Counted from the first letter of the stretch, positions 34,001 through 41,624 are shown. The stretch is 64,000 nt of DNA from RGIG5579 sp045541915 (GCA_045541915.1 JAZQJZ010000007.1:62001-126000), one strand, 5' to 3'. The notes: generated by a model not told the origin, from the sequence alone. Program-made: numbers and translations.

Positions 34001-35916
34001 GTAATGGAGCCTTCTTGACCCTCAGCAAGGCCGATAATATTGGTTACAGATTTGCATCCCTTTCTGTTGCCAACAAATTTACCGGTAATATCACCGCGAA
34101 TAATATTGGTAATATGATCAGCAGTGAAGGTAGTATCTGCAGCATAAACGGTGAATTCACCGTCTCCTTCAACTGTAATATCAGAAAAGATTTCGGTGGT
34201 AAGGCCATTCAGCTCATATTCTGCGGGAATGCTGGCAAGGTATTTATCAGCATCGTAAGTACCGCGAATGACGGTGTGCAGATTGGAAACACCGGTCGGC
34301 AAGGTATAGAAAGCACCTGCCCAGTTTGCAGCGTAGTCATTCTTCAGCGTGGTTACAGCTGAACCTCTGGAAAGGTTGAAGGTTCCAATTTCGCCGGTTC
34401 CGTCGCAAGCAAATACATTATTTACTTCTGCGAGAGTACCAGTGGAGGAGGAACCTGCACCGTAGAAATTGGTAATCGTGGCACCTTCATAGATGGTGTT
34501 GGTGACGGGATAGGTCTGGGCCATGTTTGTGGTACCGCCAAGGCCGTAAAAATTCTTAAGATTCGCGCCTGCATAAACATAGTTTTCCACAGGGCCCTTG
34601 GAAGCACCGCGGCTTGCGACAAATTGAGATGCTGCACCCGCTGACATATCAGCATAGATATGGTTCTCATTCACTTCAGTTGCAGAGAAAACGCCGCTGA
34701 TACCAACGTTATGAACTGTACCGGAGCTATTATTCAGAACGGGTTTTCCATTCACGGTAAGAACTGCTTTACCATAGATGGTGTTGCTGCCGTTATCAGC
34801 ACGCAACTGGACGCCTTTGAGGAAGCCGTCCGTTACAGTGATGTTGAAATCACCGGTCATGGTTACATTCTGAATACCCTGAATTCTGTAGGCATAATAA
34901 CCGCCATTCAAAGTCAGATTCAGATCCATGTTGCCAAAATTGGCGTGATTGGCGTTTGCCGCTGAAGAACTCTCGCCACGAGCGCCCAAGGTGTAACCGG
35001 TCACAGCCGTGTTGGTAAGAGAAACATTCACCTCGGCAACAGGGCTCTTTGCTTTGTAGCCACGGCCAAGAACATGACCGATGGTTACGCTGCACTCAGC
35101 TGCCTCGATGGTTCCATCAGAGTCATCCGTCCAGGTTCCATTGGTGATGAAGGAAACACTGGTATCGGCGGCGGTGATGGCATCGTTTGCAGTGGCGCCA
35201 ACCCATGCGGTTTCGGTCCAGCCAGCAGCAAAAAGTCTACCGGCGGTGGCACTATTAGCCCCACTTTCAGCCGTTACTGCCAGGCCATAATCCATCTCGC
35301 CGCTGAAGATGATACCGGTTTCGATGAGTTCTCCTTCAGCAGGAGCAGCCCAGCCGGCAAAAGCAGCGGCGGTGAAGTTATCACCGAAGAAGTCTGCCAC
35401 GCAGTCAGCACCGTTGGTAGCACCAAGATCAACGCTGGAGAATTCTACCATACCGGAACCGGCATAGAAATCGATCTCAGATTTACCGAAAGCAAAGGTC
35501 ATGCCCTGGAAGAGAACGTTATTGGCGCTGGCAACATTGCCGGTGAAATCGCCAAAGGTGAGTTCTCCACCAATGATTTCGATGGGAAGTCTGGTACCAT
35601 TTTCGCGGAACTGGGTAGGAAGGCCGAACAGAATGCCGTTGTTATCAACGGAAACGGTCTGAGCGCCTGCGCCCTCCGCAATGGTAATGGTCACTTTTGC
35701 TTCGTCTGCCCAAGTATTATTATACTGAGTAATCTCTGCAAGAGCGCCGGACAGAGAAGCGAAGGTGTCGGGATTTTCATCCGTATCGCCGTCAGCTTGG
35801 ACTGTCAAGGTTTTGGTTTCTGCACTGGCACTGGCATTGACCACGAGCATGCCTACAACGCAGGCGCACACCAAGGTCAGAGCGAGCAGTACAGAAAGCA
35901 GTTTCTTACTGTGCAT
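31039..35916 (-). CDS. giant secreted repetitive surface protein
   Basis: 1625 residues. The signal peptide (MHSKKLLSVLLALTLVCACVVGMLVVNASASA) has a likely cut after ASA. Residues 60-1250 consist of irregular repeats rich in Gly, Asn, Thr and Val with recurring NITN, YGG, TNNI and NxTxYGG patterns, expected to form a beta-helix or solenoid. About 200 residues of beta-sandwich-like sequence follow, then a C-terminal domain (SANGLGLKFNTVSMLMGDAVGIRFSGT...) ending in an Ala-rich helix. No LPxTG or SLH anchor is visible. A strong AGGAGG precedes the ATG. Probably an adhesin or surface-layer component; function unproven. Confidence 0.8.
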   Translation of the reverse strand: MHSKKLLSVLLALTLVCACVVGMLVVNASASAETKTLTVQADGDTDENPDTFASLSGALAEITQYNNTWADEAKVTITIAEGAGAQTVSVDNNGILFGLPTQFRENGTRLPIEIIGGELTFGDFTGNVASANNVLFQGMTFAFGKSEIDFYAGSGMVEFSSVDLGATNGADCVADFFGDNFTAAAFAGWAAPAEGELIETGIIFSGEMDYGLAVTAESGANSATAGRLFAAGWTETAWVGATANDAITAADTSVSFITNGTWTDDSDGTIEAAECSVTIGHVLGRGYKAKSPVAEVNVSLTNTAVTGYTLGARGESSSAANANHANFGNMDLNLTLNGGYYAYRIQGIQNVTMTGDFNITVTDGFLKGVQLRADNGSNTIYGKAVLTVNGKPVLNNSSGTVHNVGISGVFSATEVNENHIYADMSAGAASQFVASRGASKGPVENYVYAGANLKNFYGLGGTTNMAQTYPVTNTIYEGATITNFYGAGSSSTGTLAEVNNVFACDGTGEIGTFNLSRGSAVTTLKNDYAANWAGAFYTLPTGVSNLHTVIRGTYDADKYLASIPAEYELNGLTTEIFSDITVEGDGEFTVYAADTTFTADHITNIIRGDITGKFVGNRKGCKSVTNIIGLAEGQEGSITLTGNFAALGATVNNGTDTAVRTEFKGTPTIADGKVTGSNVVLNGQFTGSGATVAGNVEVVLDGVKIGNTGSSAGCYGTSSKKVMGDATTTITDSYVNSRYYASHSEITGDVNLTVQGASNFAGRIWGSGQSNVGGTTTTIVQAYEGRVPTIGTFYGSYSTTGKVVNKFYAGDIGVLYGMHNNDAPIENYIYGGDIATFCGYNGESTLVPESINNYIYGGNITEFYGGARNNNKAADPAPTVTVTNHLCKDPASAEEGSATLNIGTFYGGAHTNGQGYKYDITNNITNVILNGTEFYGGSKAGVDVKITNNIDGLTFNQTTDPDTGDEVTTETTVKHGNFRGTGVIALTAEATEDGEGNPIYALTNNITNSNFNVIYYGLNSVKGNVGNVKSEISNTNFNYNGSSADGQSGYSIFVLGRAAYLTGDVVNTMTNCYVAGNYDVTRDGEFTGDIVTTVNSCEFNGTFWGSRSEITGNHVIYFNGGYTGHEFVALGTKGGTGSVTVYVDKYGDEIPVFSTRKASQVGLAGSHINGTQEAEINVYIKAGTFNKPIWEGTKRDHALDYDYINIYLIGDITLLDSAIDEDSGRGSFLTGVPTSVTDVLDENKVTEVGDVRIYSANQDGWTIDKTYVTFLTEDGVDKVVPVTPGINGVYLKKADSTVTVGEENEVDVITYTGASMNFSVVMDVDARIILNVWISETDYETYAASRNEIIVDGEKKIGALKFTLTMDLSDDGSNLYVLGTGVINENSVADGGYYKFQMKAVAPDHFDKAVTFAGSAFCNELTIFEICDLGLDQNSEGDAANLFKAIYNYGASVCAGVEKKYDFAADFVKHDAADPQFYSANGLGLKFNTVSMLMGDAVGIRFSGTITDASLADKISLYAKVDGAWNELADYYYTVNVEGTDITVDFYVSLENPNENLFVGIYIDGNVADEYTGILGTCAAETYTSIKGLTEYVQNEYADSDDAAEKAKVDALAELVQACVNYQAA

Positions 35917-36032
35917 AGTTTTTCCTCCTAAAAGTAAATTCTATTTCGGTGTCGGCTCTTTTTCCAAGCCCTTTCACCGGATCCGAACGGACGGTTTTGG
36001 GGATAGGGATACCGATACCGATACACATCTTT

Positions 36033-36061
36033 ATTATACAAAGTCAATACCGGAAAGTCAA
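36033..36061 (-). promoter_or_regulatory. promoter of the surface-protein operon
   Basis: On the minus strand TTGACT (36056-36061) and TATAAT (36033-36038) are separated by 17 bases. The resulting leader is about 110 nt. A second TTGACT lies inside the spacer. Confidence 0.8.
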
Positions 36062-36239
36062 GTGCACAAAGATAAAATTATATACAAAGTTTTTTCTCTT
36101 TTTTGGTGATTCTCACAAGGGGGCGTTTTTTTCTTTGACAAAAGGTCTCATTTTCCGTTTTTAACCCAAAAATTCCGATTTTCTTCCTATTTATTATAAA
36201 TAAACAAATTGCAAAAGCCAACCAGCGCCGCCGCACCAC

Positions 36240-36365
36240 CCCCCACCCAAGGCGATGAATAAACCGGCATTGTGCGAATTTTGCGCAATGTGTCCCTCCT
36301 CCTACAAGGCAAATAAACCCGTGGAATCAGATCGGATTGATCCATTTTAGGAAACGTGGTAGAAT
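36240..36365 (+). repeat. RAYT-associated remnant upstream of the intact copy
   Basis: CCAAGGCGATGAATAAACC matches the 3' end and downstream tail of RAYT genes (CCCAAGGGGATGAATGAACC at 36888), and the following GGAATCAGATCGGATTGATC matches, inverted, the upstream block at 29600 and 30120. The stretch 35940-36240 otherwise holds the surface-protein promoter and no gene. Confidence 0.65.
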
Positions 36366-36383
36366 ATGAAAAGAGGTGAAAGA

Positions 36384-36902
36384 ATGGAAAACGAATTGCC
36401 AAAAAGAAAACGAAATCGCCTGGAGGATTTTGATTATTCCACCGAAGGCGCGTATTTTATCACTGTTTGTACCAAGGACCGAAAAAAGATACTATCCCAC
36501 ATTTCTGTAGGGGGCGACGTCCTCGACGCCCCGCAAAACATCCATTTGTCAAATTATGGAAAAATTGCCGATAAACACATTAATGAAATGAATGGGTTTT
36601 ATCATAACATCGAAATTGCGCAATACGTTATTATGCCAAATCACATTCATTTTATATTGATTGTATTGGAAAACGGGCCGTCGGGGACGTCGGCCCCTAC
36701 AAAGCAACATTCAATTGTTTCGTGTTTCGTATCAACATTCAAACGGTTTTGTAACAAGGAATACGGAAAAAATATCTGGCAGCGATCCTTTCACGATCAC
36801 GTGATCCGAGACCGCGAGGATTACGAAAAAATTGCAAAATACATTTATGAAAACCCCATCAAATGGGAAGAGGATTGTTTCTTCTCCCAAGGGGATGAAT
36901 GA
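36384..36902 (+). CDS. REP-associated tyrosine transposase (RAYT), intact
   Basis: 172 residues, Y1 transposase (IS200-like HUH) family. Residues 1-40 contain RLEDFDYSTEGAYFITVCTKDRKKIL, the HUH pair is NHIHF (87-89), and the C-terminal part has WQRSFHDHVIRDREDYEKIAKYIYENPIKW with candidate catalytic Tyr in KYIYENP. RAYTs nick at GTAG-palindrome REP sequences. Here a 22-base family C palindrome encodes about residues 43-50 (GDVLDAP) and a family B palindrome about residues 98-105 (GPSGTSAP), so target-like palindromes lie inside its own gene in frame. ATG at 36384 is preferred because AGAGGTG precedes it. Confidence 0.88.
   Translation: MENELPKRKRNRLEDFDYSTEGAYFITVCTKDRKKILSHISVGGDVLDAPQNIHLSNYGKIADKHINEMNGFYHNIEIAQYVIMPNHIHFILIVLENGPSGTSAPTKQHSIVSCFVSTFKRFCNKEYGKNIWQRSFHDHVIRDREDYEKIAKYIYENPIKWEEDCFFSQGDE
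36511..36532. repeat. REP-like palindrome, family C, inside the RAYT gene
   Basis: 22-base palindrome (arms GGGGCGACG and CGACGCCCC), preceded by GTAG at 36507. Decayed copies 1 and 3 carry a family A palindrome at this codon position, and copy 2 carries family C. Confidence 0.9.
36675..36696. repeat. REP-like palindrome, family B, inside the RAYT gene
   Basis: 22-base palindrome (arms GGGCCGTCG and CGTCGGCCC), followed by CTAC. Copies 2 and 3 carry a family A palindrome at the matching site after the HIH strand. Confidence 0.9.
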
Positions 36903-36924
36903 ACCGGCATTGTGCATATTTTGC

Positions 36925-37008
36925 GGGAGGCAGATTGCCTCCCCTACGTGGAATGGCGGAATAAAGCAGATTGGCGCGGATCTGGTGGGCCGTCGGGGAC
37001 GTCGGCCC
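36925..37008. repeat. composite palindrome pair A-B downstream of the intact RAYT
   Basis: Family A (36925-36943) and family B (36987-37008) flank the same 43-base spacer as the two left-hand pairs, in inverted orientation. Each is followed by CTAC. A degenerate AAGGACCCCTT segment follows near 37050. Confidence 0.9.
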
Positions 37009-37100
37009 CTACACGAAGGGATTCTATCCGTGGTGATGTGCGAATTTTGCGCAAGGACCCCTTCCCCTGCGAGGAAAATGAAACCAGCCCGAAACGGCAC

Positions 37101-37132
37101 AAAAAAGCCGGCAGTCAAAACTGCCGGCTTTT
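37101..37132. terminator. bidirectional terminator next to ackA
   Basis: AAAAAAGCCGGCAG pairs with CTGCCGGCTTTT across a six-base loop; it ends ackA transcription and could stop the RAYT message from the other side. Confidence 0.88.
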
Positions 37133-37145
37133 CTTTTTTTAACTT

Positions 37146-38345
37146 TTATTTGCAGAGCTCGTAGGTATCCTTTGCGATCATAAGTTCCTCGTTGGTGGGG
37201 ATAACCAAAAGGCGGATCTTGGAGGATGCAGTGGAAACATCTGCTTCCTTGCCGAATTTGGTGGCATTGTTCAACTCTTTATCGATCTCGGCGCCCATAA
37301 AGCGGAGCTTTTCGCCAACATATTCTCTGTAATGGGGGTTGTTTTCACCGATACCGCCGGTGAAGACAACGGCATCTACACCGCCCATGGCAGCGGAGAA
37401 GGCACCCACGTACTTGGTGAGCTGGTGATTGAGCATAGCCTCTACCAGCATGCATCTTTCATCGCCGGCCTTGGCACCGTTTTCGATATCACGGTTGTCA
37501 GAGGTCTTCTGGGTGATACCCAGGATACCGGACTTCTTGTTCATAATGGTATCGATCTGATCAGGGGTGAGATTTTCCTTTTTCATCAAAAGGGGAACGA
37601 TGGCAGGGTCAATGGAACCGCAACGGGTACCCATCATAATGCCTTCCAGAGGGGTGGTGCCCATGGTGGTATCCAGGCACTTGCCCTTTTCCACTGCGGC
37701 AATGGAGGAACCGTTGCCCAGGTGGCAGGTGACCACATTGATCTCCTCCGGCTTCTTGCCCAGAAGCTCTGCGGCGCGGAGAGATACATAGCGGTGAGAA
37801 GTACCGTGGAAGCCGTAACGGCGGATCTTATACTTTTCATAGTACTCATAGGGCAGGGGGTAAAGATAAGCGTGCTTGGGCATGGTCTGGTGGAAACCGG
37901 TATCAAACACGGCAACCTGGGGAACACCGGGCATAATTTCTTCGCAAGCGCGGATGCCGGTGAGGTTATGGGGATTGTGAAGCGGGCCAAGCTCGCAGCA
38001 CTCTTCGATGGCTTCGATGACCTTTTCATTGATCAGAACGGAGCCGGAGAACTTCTCGCCGCCGTGGAGCACGCGGTGGCCCACTGCGCCGATTTCAGAA
38101 AGATTGCTGATGACACCCAACTCGGGATCGGTGAGGGTCTTTACCACAAGGGAAATGGCCTCGCCGTGATTTTTCATATCAATTTCGGTCTTATATGCAT
38201 CCTTGCCGGGGATCTGATGCTTGAAATTGCCGCCCTGGATGCCGATTCTGTCGCAAAGACCCTTTGCCAGGAGCTGATCGTTTTCCATATCGATCAACTG
38301 ATACTTCACAGAAGAAGAACCTGCGTTGATTACCAAGATTTTCAT
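37146..38345 (-). CDS. ackA: acetate kinase
   Basis: 399 residues. MKILVINAGSSSVKYQLID at the N-terminus, VGHRVLHGGEKFS, VFDTGFHQTMP, RRYGFHGTSHRYVS, HLGNGSSI and FTGGIGENN are the complete ASKHA acetate kinase set. It makes ATP from acetyl phosphate during fermentation. Phosphotransacetylase is not adjacent. Codon bias suggests strong expression. It lies directly beside the RAYT/REP block, whose repeats stop about 90 bases before its terminator. Confidence 0.96.
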   Translation of the reverse strand: MKILVINAGSSSVKYQLIDMENDQLLAKGLCDRIGIQGGNFKHQIPGKDAYKTEIDMKNHGEAISLVVKTLTDPELGVISNLSEIGAVGHRVLHGGEKFSGSVLINEKVIEAIEECCELGPLHNPHNLTGIRACEEIMPGVPQVAVFDTGFHQTMPKHAYLYPLPYEYYEKYKIRRYGFHGTSHRYVSLRAAELLGKKPEEINVVTCHLGNGSSIAAVEKGKCLDTTMGTTPLEGIMMGTRCGSIDPAIVPLLMKKENLTPDQIDTIMNKKSGILGITQKTSDNRDIENGAKAGDERCMLVEAMLNHQLTKYVGAFSAAMGGVDAVVFTGGIGENNPHYREYVGEKLRFMGAEIDKELNNATKFGKEADVSTASSKIRLLVIPTNEELMIAKDTYELCK

Positions 38346-38434
38346 ACTTCTTTGATTCCTTTCGTACTCATAAATTGTTGAAAAAATTTTACCACAAAAG
38401 CGGAGTCATTGCAAGAGATTTCCATTTTTTCATT

Positions 38435-38950
38435 TCAAAATACCGTTATTTTGCCGTTTTCACCCTCATTTTCCAGCGATGCGCGACCGGTTTCTTCCAA
38501 AATGCGCAGTTTTAACTCCACCAGGACCGGGTGCACCTTCAGTTTTTTTGCCGCCTCCTCCAGAGTGGCGCCGCTTTTCATTAAAAGGACGAGCTTTTCC
38601 TGGGATACCAGAAGCTCCGCGGCAAAAAGATTGGCTTCATACTCGGGCTTTAAGGTCATATCCACCAGAAAATGATCCTGGACGATGCTATGCTCCCCCA
38701 TTTCCCGATGGAGCACATCATGCCCCAATTCGTGGGCCAAAACCTCGCCGGCACGGCGGCGGCGCAGATTGCCATTGAGGAAAACAAACCTCTCCCCCAA
38801 AATTACCTTATACATTCCCTCCAGCTTCTGAAAATCCGGGCAGGAGACCACTCGGATCCCCATGGCATCCGCCAATTCAAAGGGATTTCGGGTTCCGTAC
38901 TTTTCCGCCAAGGAGATACAGAGCCGGGAAATTCGCCGGATCTCGCTCAA
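38435..38950 (-). CDS. ImmA/IrrE family metallopeptidase
   Basis: 171 residues. Zinc motif LAHELGHDVLH (HELGH at 73-77) and the downstream PEYEANLFAAELLVS helix carrying the third ligand define the ImmA/IrrE family (COG2856). Such peptidases cut a partner XRE repressor on a stress signal: ImmA-ImmR in ICEBs1, IrrE-DdrO in Deinococcus. The start is TTG at 38950, overlapping the XRE stop by four bases, so the pair is coupled. The adjacent XRE protein is the expected substrate. Confidence 0.88.
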   Translation of the reverse strand: MSEIRRISRLCISLAEKYGTRNPFELADAMGIRVVSCPDFQKLEGMYKVILGERFVFLNGNLRRRRAGEVLAHELGHDVLHREMGEHSIVQDHFLVDMTLKPEYEANLFAAELLVSQEKLVLLMKSGATLEEAAKKLKVHPVLVELKLRILEETGRASLENEGENGKITVF

Positions 38951-39348
38951 TTTTGCTCCCGATCGCCTTTCACGCCTACCTTGCGGCTTTCCTTTTTGGC
39001 AGCCCAGTAGGCGGCAATGATGGCTTCCATGGCGGCATCCCGATCCTCTTCCCCAATTTCACCGCCGGAAAACAGGCCCGAAACGGCGCGGACCAATTCC
39101 TGAAGCTGGGCCTTGGCATCGGCAGTGGGAGCGGAAATGATGCTCTCCTCCCCTACTGAAAGGAGCTTTTCCGCCGGAATCCCCAAGGCGCCGGCCAAGC
39201 GCAGAGTGATCTCAATGCTGGAGGGGTAGCGCTTGCCCATTTCATAATTCTGCAAGGTGCGCAGGCTAATGCCGGCGCGCTCCGCCAGGGCGCTTTGGGA
39301 AAGGCGCGCTGCCTTCCTGGCTTTTTTCAATTTTTCCGCAAAATTCAT
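38947..39348 (-). CDS. XRE family transcriptional repressor
   Basis: 133 residues. The N-terminal helix-turn-helix (FAEKLKKARKAARLSQSALAERAGISLRTLQNYEMGKRYPSSIEITLRLAGAL) is close to consensus. The C-terminal half (ELVRAVSGLFSGGEIGEEDRDAAMEAIIAAYWAAKKESR) may form the dimer interface and contain the ImmA cleavage site. It lies divergent from dinB; the shared 136-base gap contains four CGAAC-type repeats, so it probably represses itself and the polymerase. Confidence 0.88.
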   Translation of the reverse strand: MNFAEKLKKARKAARLSQSALAERAGISLRTLQNYEMGKRYPSSIEITLRLAGALGIPAEKLLSVGEESIISAPTADAKAQLQELVRAVSGLFSGGEIGEEDRDAAMEAIIAAYWAAKKESRKVGVKGDREQN

Positions 39349-39364
39349 ATTCTACCTCGCTTTA

Positions 39365-39469
39365 CGAACAAAATTTCATTATTTTACCATTGACAACGAA
39401 CAATATTTCGTGTATTCTAGAATTACGAAAGATTGTTCGCATTTATTATATCAATACGAACGAGGTTTG
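39365..39469. promoter_or_regulatory. operator-like repeats between xre-immA and dinB
   Basis: Four related dyads: CGAAC-N4-TTTCA (39365-39378), CGAAC-N4-TTTCG (39397-39410), CGAAA-N4-GTTCG (39426-39439) and CGAAC-N3-GTTTG (39457-39469). The second fits between the dinB -35 and -10, and the third overlaps the expected start site. They recall the Gram-positive LexA box (CGAAC-N4-GTTCG), but none is perfect, and binding by the neighbouring XRE protein is equally likely. Confidence 0.7.
39390..39418 (+). promoter_or_regulatory. promoter of dinB
   Basis: TTGACA at 39390-39395 and TATTCT at 39413-39418, spacer 17, filled by an operator-like dyad. Confidence 0.75.
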
Positions 39470-39484
39470 TCAAGGAGAAAAAGA

Positions 39485-40687
39485 ATGGAACGGAGTATTT
39501 TGCACTGCGATATGAATAATTTTTACGCTTCGGTGGAGCGGCTTTACGATGATACCTTAAAGGGGAAGCCCATTGCGGTGTGCGGGGAAAGAGAATTGCG
39601 CCGCGGCATTGTTCTAGCCAAAAGCGAGGAGGCAAAACGATTTGGGGTAAAGACCGGGGATGCCATTTGGCAAGCCCAGGAAAAGTGCCCGGAGCTGATC
39701 ACGGTGCCGCCGCATTTTGACCGTTATGCAAAATATTCCCGTCTGGCGCAGAGCATTTACTGCGAATACACCGATCTGGTGGAGCCCTTTGGAATGGACG
39801 AATGTTGGCTGGACGTGACCGCCTCCCGCTTGGCATTCGGAGACGGGAGGAAGATCGGCGGCCAGATCCGAAGCCGGATCCGGAAGGAATTGGGGCTGAC
39901 GGTATCGGTGGGAGTTTCCTTCAACAAGGTGTTTGCCAAACTGGGGAGTGATCTGAAAAAGCCGGACGCCACCACGGTGATCTCCTCCGAAGGGTTCCGG
40001 GAAACGGTTTGGCCACTTCCGGTGGAAATGCTCCTTTTTGTGGGGCCCAAGGCGGCGGCAACCTTGCACTTTTTCGGCATTGATACCATCGGAAAGCTGG
40101 CGGTGGCAGATGACCGCTTTTTGCAAATGAAATTCGGAAAAGTGGGCGAACAGATGAAGCGGAGCGCACGGGGAGAGGACATTTCCCCTGTGACACCCTT
40201 TGACCGGCCCTTGCCCATGAAAAGCTTGGGCCGGGGGATTACCACACCTCGGGATCTGGAGACCGAAGAGGAGGTTTGGACCTTGATACTGGCTCTTTGC
40301 CACGAGATCGGCAAGCACCTTCGCTTTCACAAAAAGCTGGCGCGGGGCATTGCCATTGAATGTCGAGACCGGCATTTTTTCACCAAGACCCTGCAAAAGC
40401 GCCTGCCGGAGGAGAGCGATTGCACCATGACCCTGGCCAGGGCGGCCTTTTCCCTTTTTCGGGAGCGCTATTTATTCCGGGAGCCCTTGCGTGCCCTTTC
40501 CGTGCGTGCCATTGATCTGACGGATCGCTCCGCCGGGCTTCAGCTTTCTCTTTTCAGCGATCAGAAGGATTTACGGAACGAGGTTTTGGACAGCGCCTGC
40601 GATGCACTGCGAAGCCGGTTCGGTGACAAGGCAGTGCAAAACGCCTCCCTTTTGAATTATTCCCTGGATCTGGGATCCTCTTTCTGA
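39485..40687 (+). CDS. dinB: Y-family DNA polymerase (DinB/UvrC-like Pol IV)
   Basis: 400 residues. LHCDMNNFYASVERL (first catalytic Asp), RGIVLAKSEEAKRFGVKTGDAIWQAQ, EPFGMDECWLDVT (second acidic pair), SVGVSFNKVFAKLGSDLKKPD, then helix-hairpin-helix and a little-finger domain ending SLFSD. It performs error-prone translesion synthesis. ATG at 39485 follows AAGGAG by nine bases. Longer frames upstream run through the operators and are not credible. The promoter contains repeats that link it to the XRE-ImmA pair. No beta-clamp motif can be named with certainty. Confidence 0.9.
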   Translation: MERSILHCDMNNFYASVERLYDDTLKGKPIAVCGERELRRGIVLAKSEEAKRFGVKTGDAIWQAQEKCPELITVPPHFDRYAKYSRLAQSIYCEYTDLVEPFGMDECWLDVTASRLAFGDGRKIGGQIRSRIRKELGLTVSVGVSFNKVFAKLGSDLKKPDATTVISSEGFRETVWPLPVEMLLFVGPKAAATLHFFGIDTIGKLAVADDRFLQMKFGKVGEQMKRSARGEDISPVTPFDRPLPMKSLGRGITTPRDLETEEEVWTLILALCHEIGKHLRFHKKLARGIAIECRDRHFFTKTLQKRLPEESDCTMTLARAAFSLFRERYLFREPLRALSVRAIDLTDRSAGLQLSLFSDQKDLRNEVLDSACDALRSRFGDKAVQNASLLNYSLDLGSSF

Positions 40688-40689
40688 TA

Positions 40690-40723
40690 AAAAAAGAAGT
40701 CAGCACAGCTGACTTCTTTTTTC
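40690..40723. terminator. bidirectional terminator
   Basis: AAAAAGAAGTCAGC pairs with GCTGACTTCTTTTT across a two- to three-base loop, between convergent dinB and C39-like genes. Confidence 0.88.
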
Positions 40724-40724
40724 T

Positions 40725-41552
40725 TTATCGGGTAATGGCAAGAGCTTGGCTTCCCAGTTGGGCAAAGCAGGACTGAACGCGGCTTTTGGCAAACAAAACC
40801 TCTTCGCCTTTCAGAGGATCGTGAAAATAATAGGAATTTTCATCGTATCCTACCAAAACCATGCAATGCTCGTCGTTGGGCCACTGGAAAAACTCGCCGT
40901 TTTCCAGATACCAGGAAATACCCGGCTTGGAATCACGCATATTCATAGTCGCCCAAACCATAACAGGAATTCCATGGTTGATATACTTCCGGCAAATGAA
41001 ATCCAGATCCTTGCCGGTGAGATCCCGAACGGTATATTCCTCATCCAAATAGGCTTCCATCGCCTTTTTAATCACCGGCGCCATACAGCCAAAGGAAGTG
41101 GGATTTCGGGGACTTCCGACGAAAACCTCGTAAGGATCCGGACCATACAAAAGTCCGTTTCTAAGTTCAAAGGCATTGCTCTTTGGCAGATATTCATCCA
41201 CAAACTCGTCCACGCTGATCGTTTTGCCCCAGAAATTCAGCATCATCACCGCCGATACGGATTCGCACCCGGTGGGAAACGAGAGACCCTGTTTGATTTT
41301 AGGCACTTCGATCACCCGGCAAACACCGTCCGGACTTATTTCCACCTTGGGTCTTGCCGTAATGGGTAACGACGCAGTGGGTTCATTGGGTTCCAGTTCC
41401 CGGCCAGGATCGATCCCCGGATTCAAAGTGGGCGAGAAAACATCCACCGAATCGGAATCCGCCATCGATCGAACGCCGGATGAGCGTAAGGTGAGAAACA
41501 AAGCTGTAACAAACAGGAAACACAAAGAAAGAGTCAAGATTCTTTTGATCAC
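40725..41552 (-). CDS. secreted C39-like cysteine peptidase family protein
   Basis: 275 residues. N-terminal signal anchor (ILTLSLCFLFVTALFLTL), a Pro-rich linker, then a papain-like C39 fold with KQGLSFPTGCESVSAVMMLNFWG (Cys) and NDEHCMVLVGYDENSYYFHDPLKG (His and Asp/Asn). The catalytic set is present. Family members (peptidase_C39_2) are exported enzymes of mostly unknown substrate. Monocistronic, unrelated to neighbours in function. Confidence 0.78.
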   Translation of the reverse strand: MIKRILTLSLCFLFVTALFLTLRSSGVRSMADSDSVDVFSPTLNPGIDPGRELEPNEPTASLPITARPKVEISPDGVCRVIEVPKIKQGLSFPTGCESVSAVMMLNFWGKTISVDEFVDEYLPKSNAFELRNGLLYGPDPYEVFVGSPRNPTSFGCMAPVIKKAMEAYLDEEYTVRDLTGKDLDFICRKYINHGIPVMVWATMNMRDSKPGISWYLENGEFFQWPNDEHCMVLVGYDENSYYFHDPLKGEEVLFAKSRVQSCFAQLGSQALAITR

Positions 41553-41580
41553 AATTCGGCTCCCTTTGTTGATTTTTACA

Positions 41581-41607
41581 AAAAAGGGGAGAAATCTCCC
41601 CTTTTTT
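41581..41607 (-). terminator. terminator of the decarboxylase operon
   Basis: AAAAAGGGGAG and CTCCCCTTTTTT form a perfect hairpin, 18 bases past the stop at 41625 on the minus strand. Confidence 0.88.
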
Positions 41608-41624
41608 ATATTCTATTATTTTAA

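Noticed and set aside
36384..36902. IS200/IS605 element
   Set aside because: There is a single Y1 gene without TnpB and without element ends; GTAG-palindrome repeats and C-terminal motifs point to RAYT.
29370..37010. CRISPR-like repeat array
   Set aside because: The repeats are palindromes of three families at irregular distances and inside genes; there are no equal-length spacers and no cas genes.
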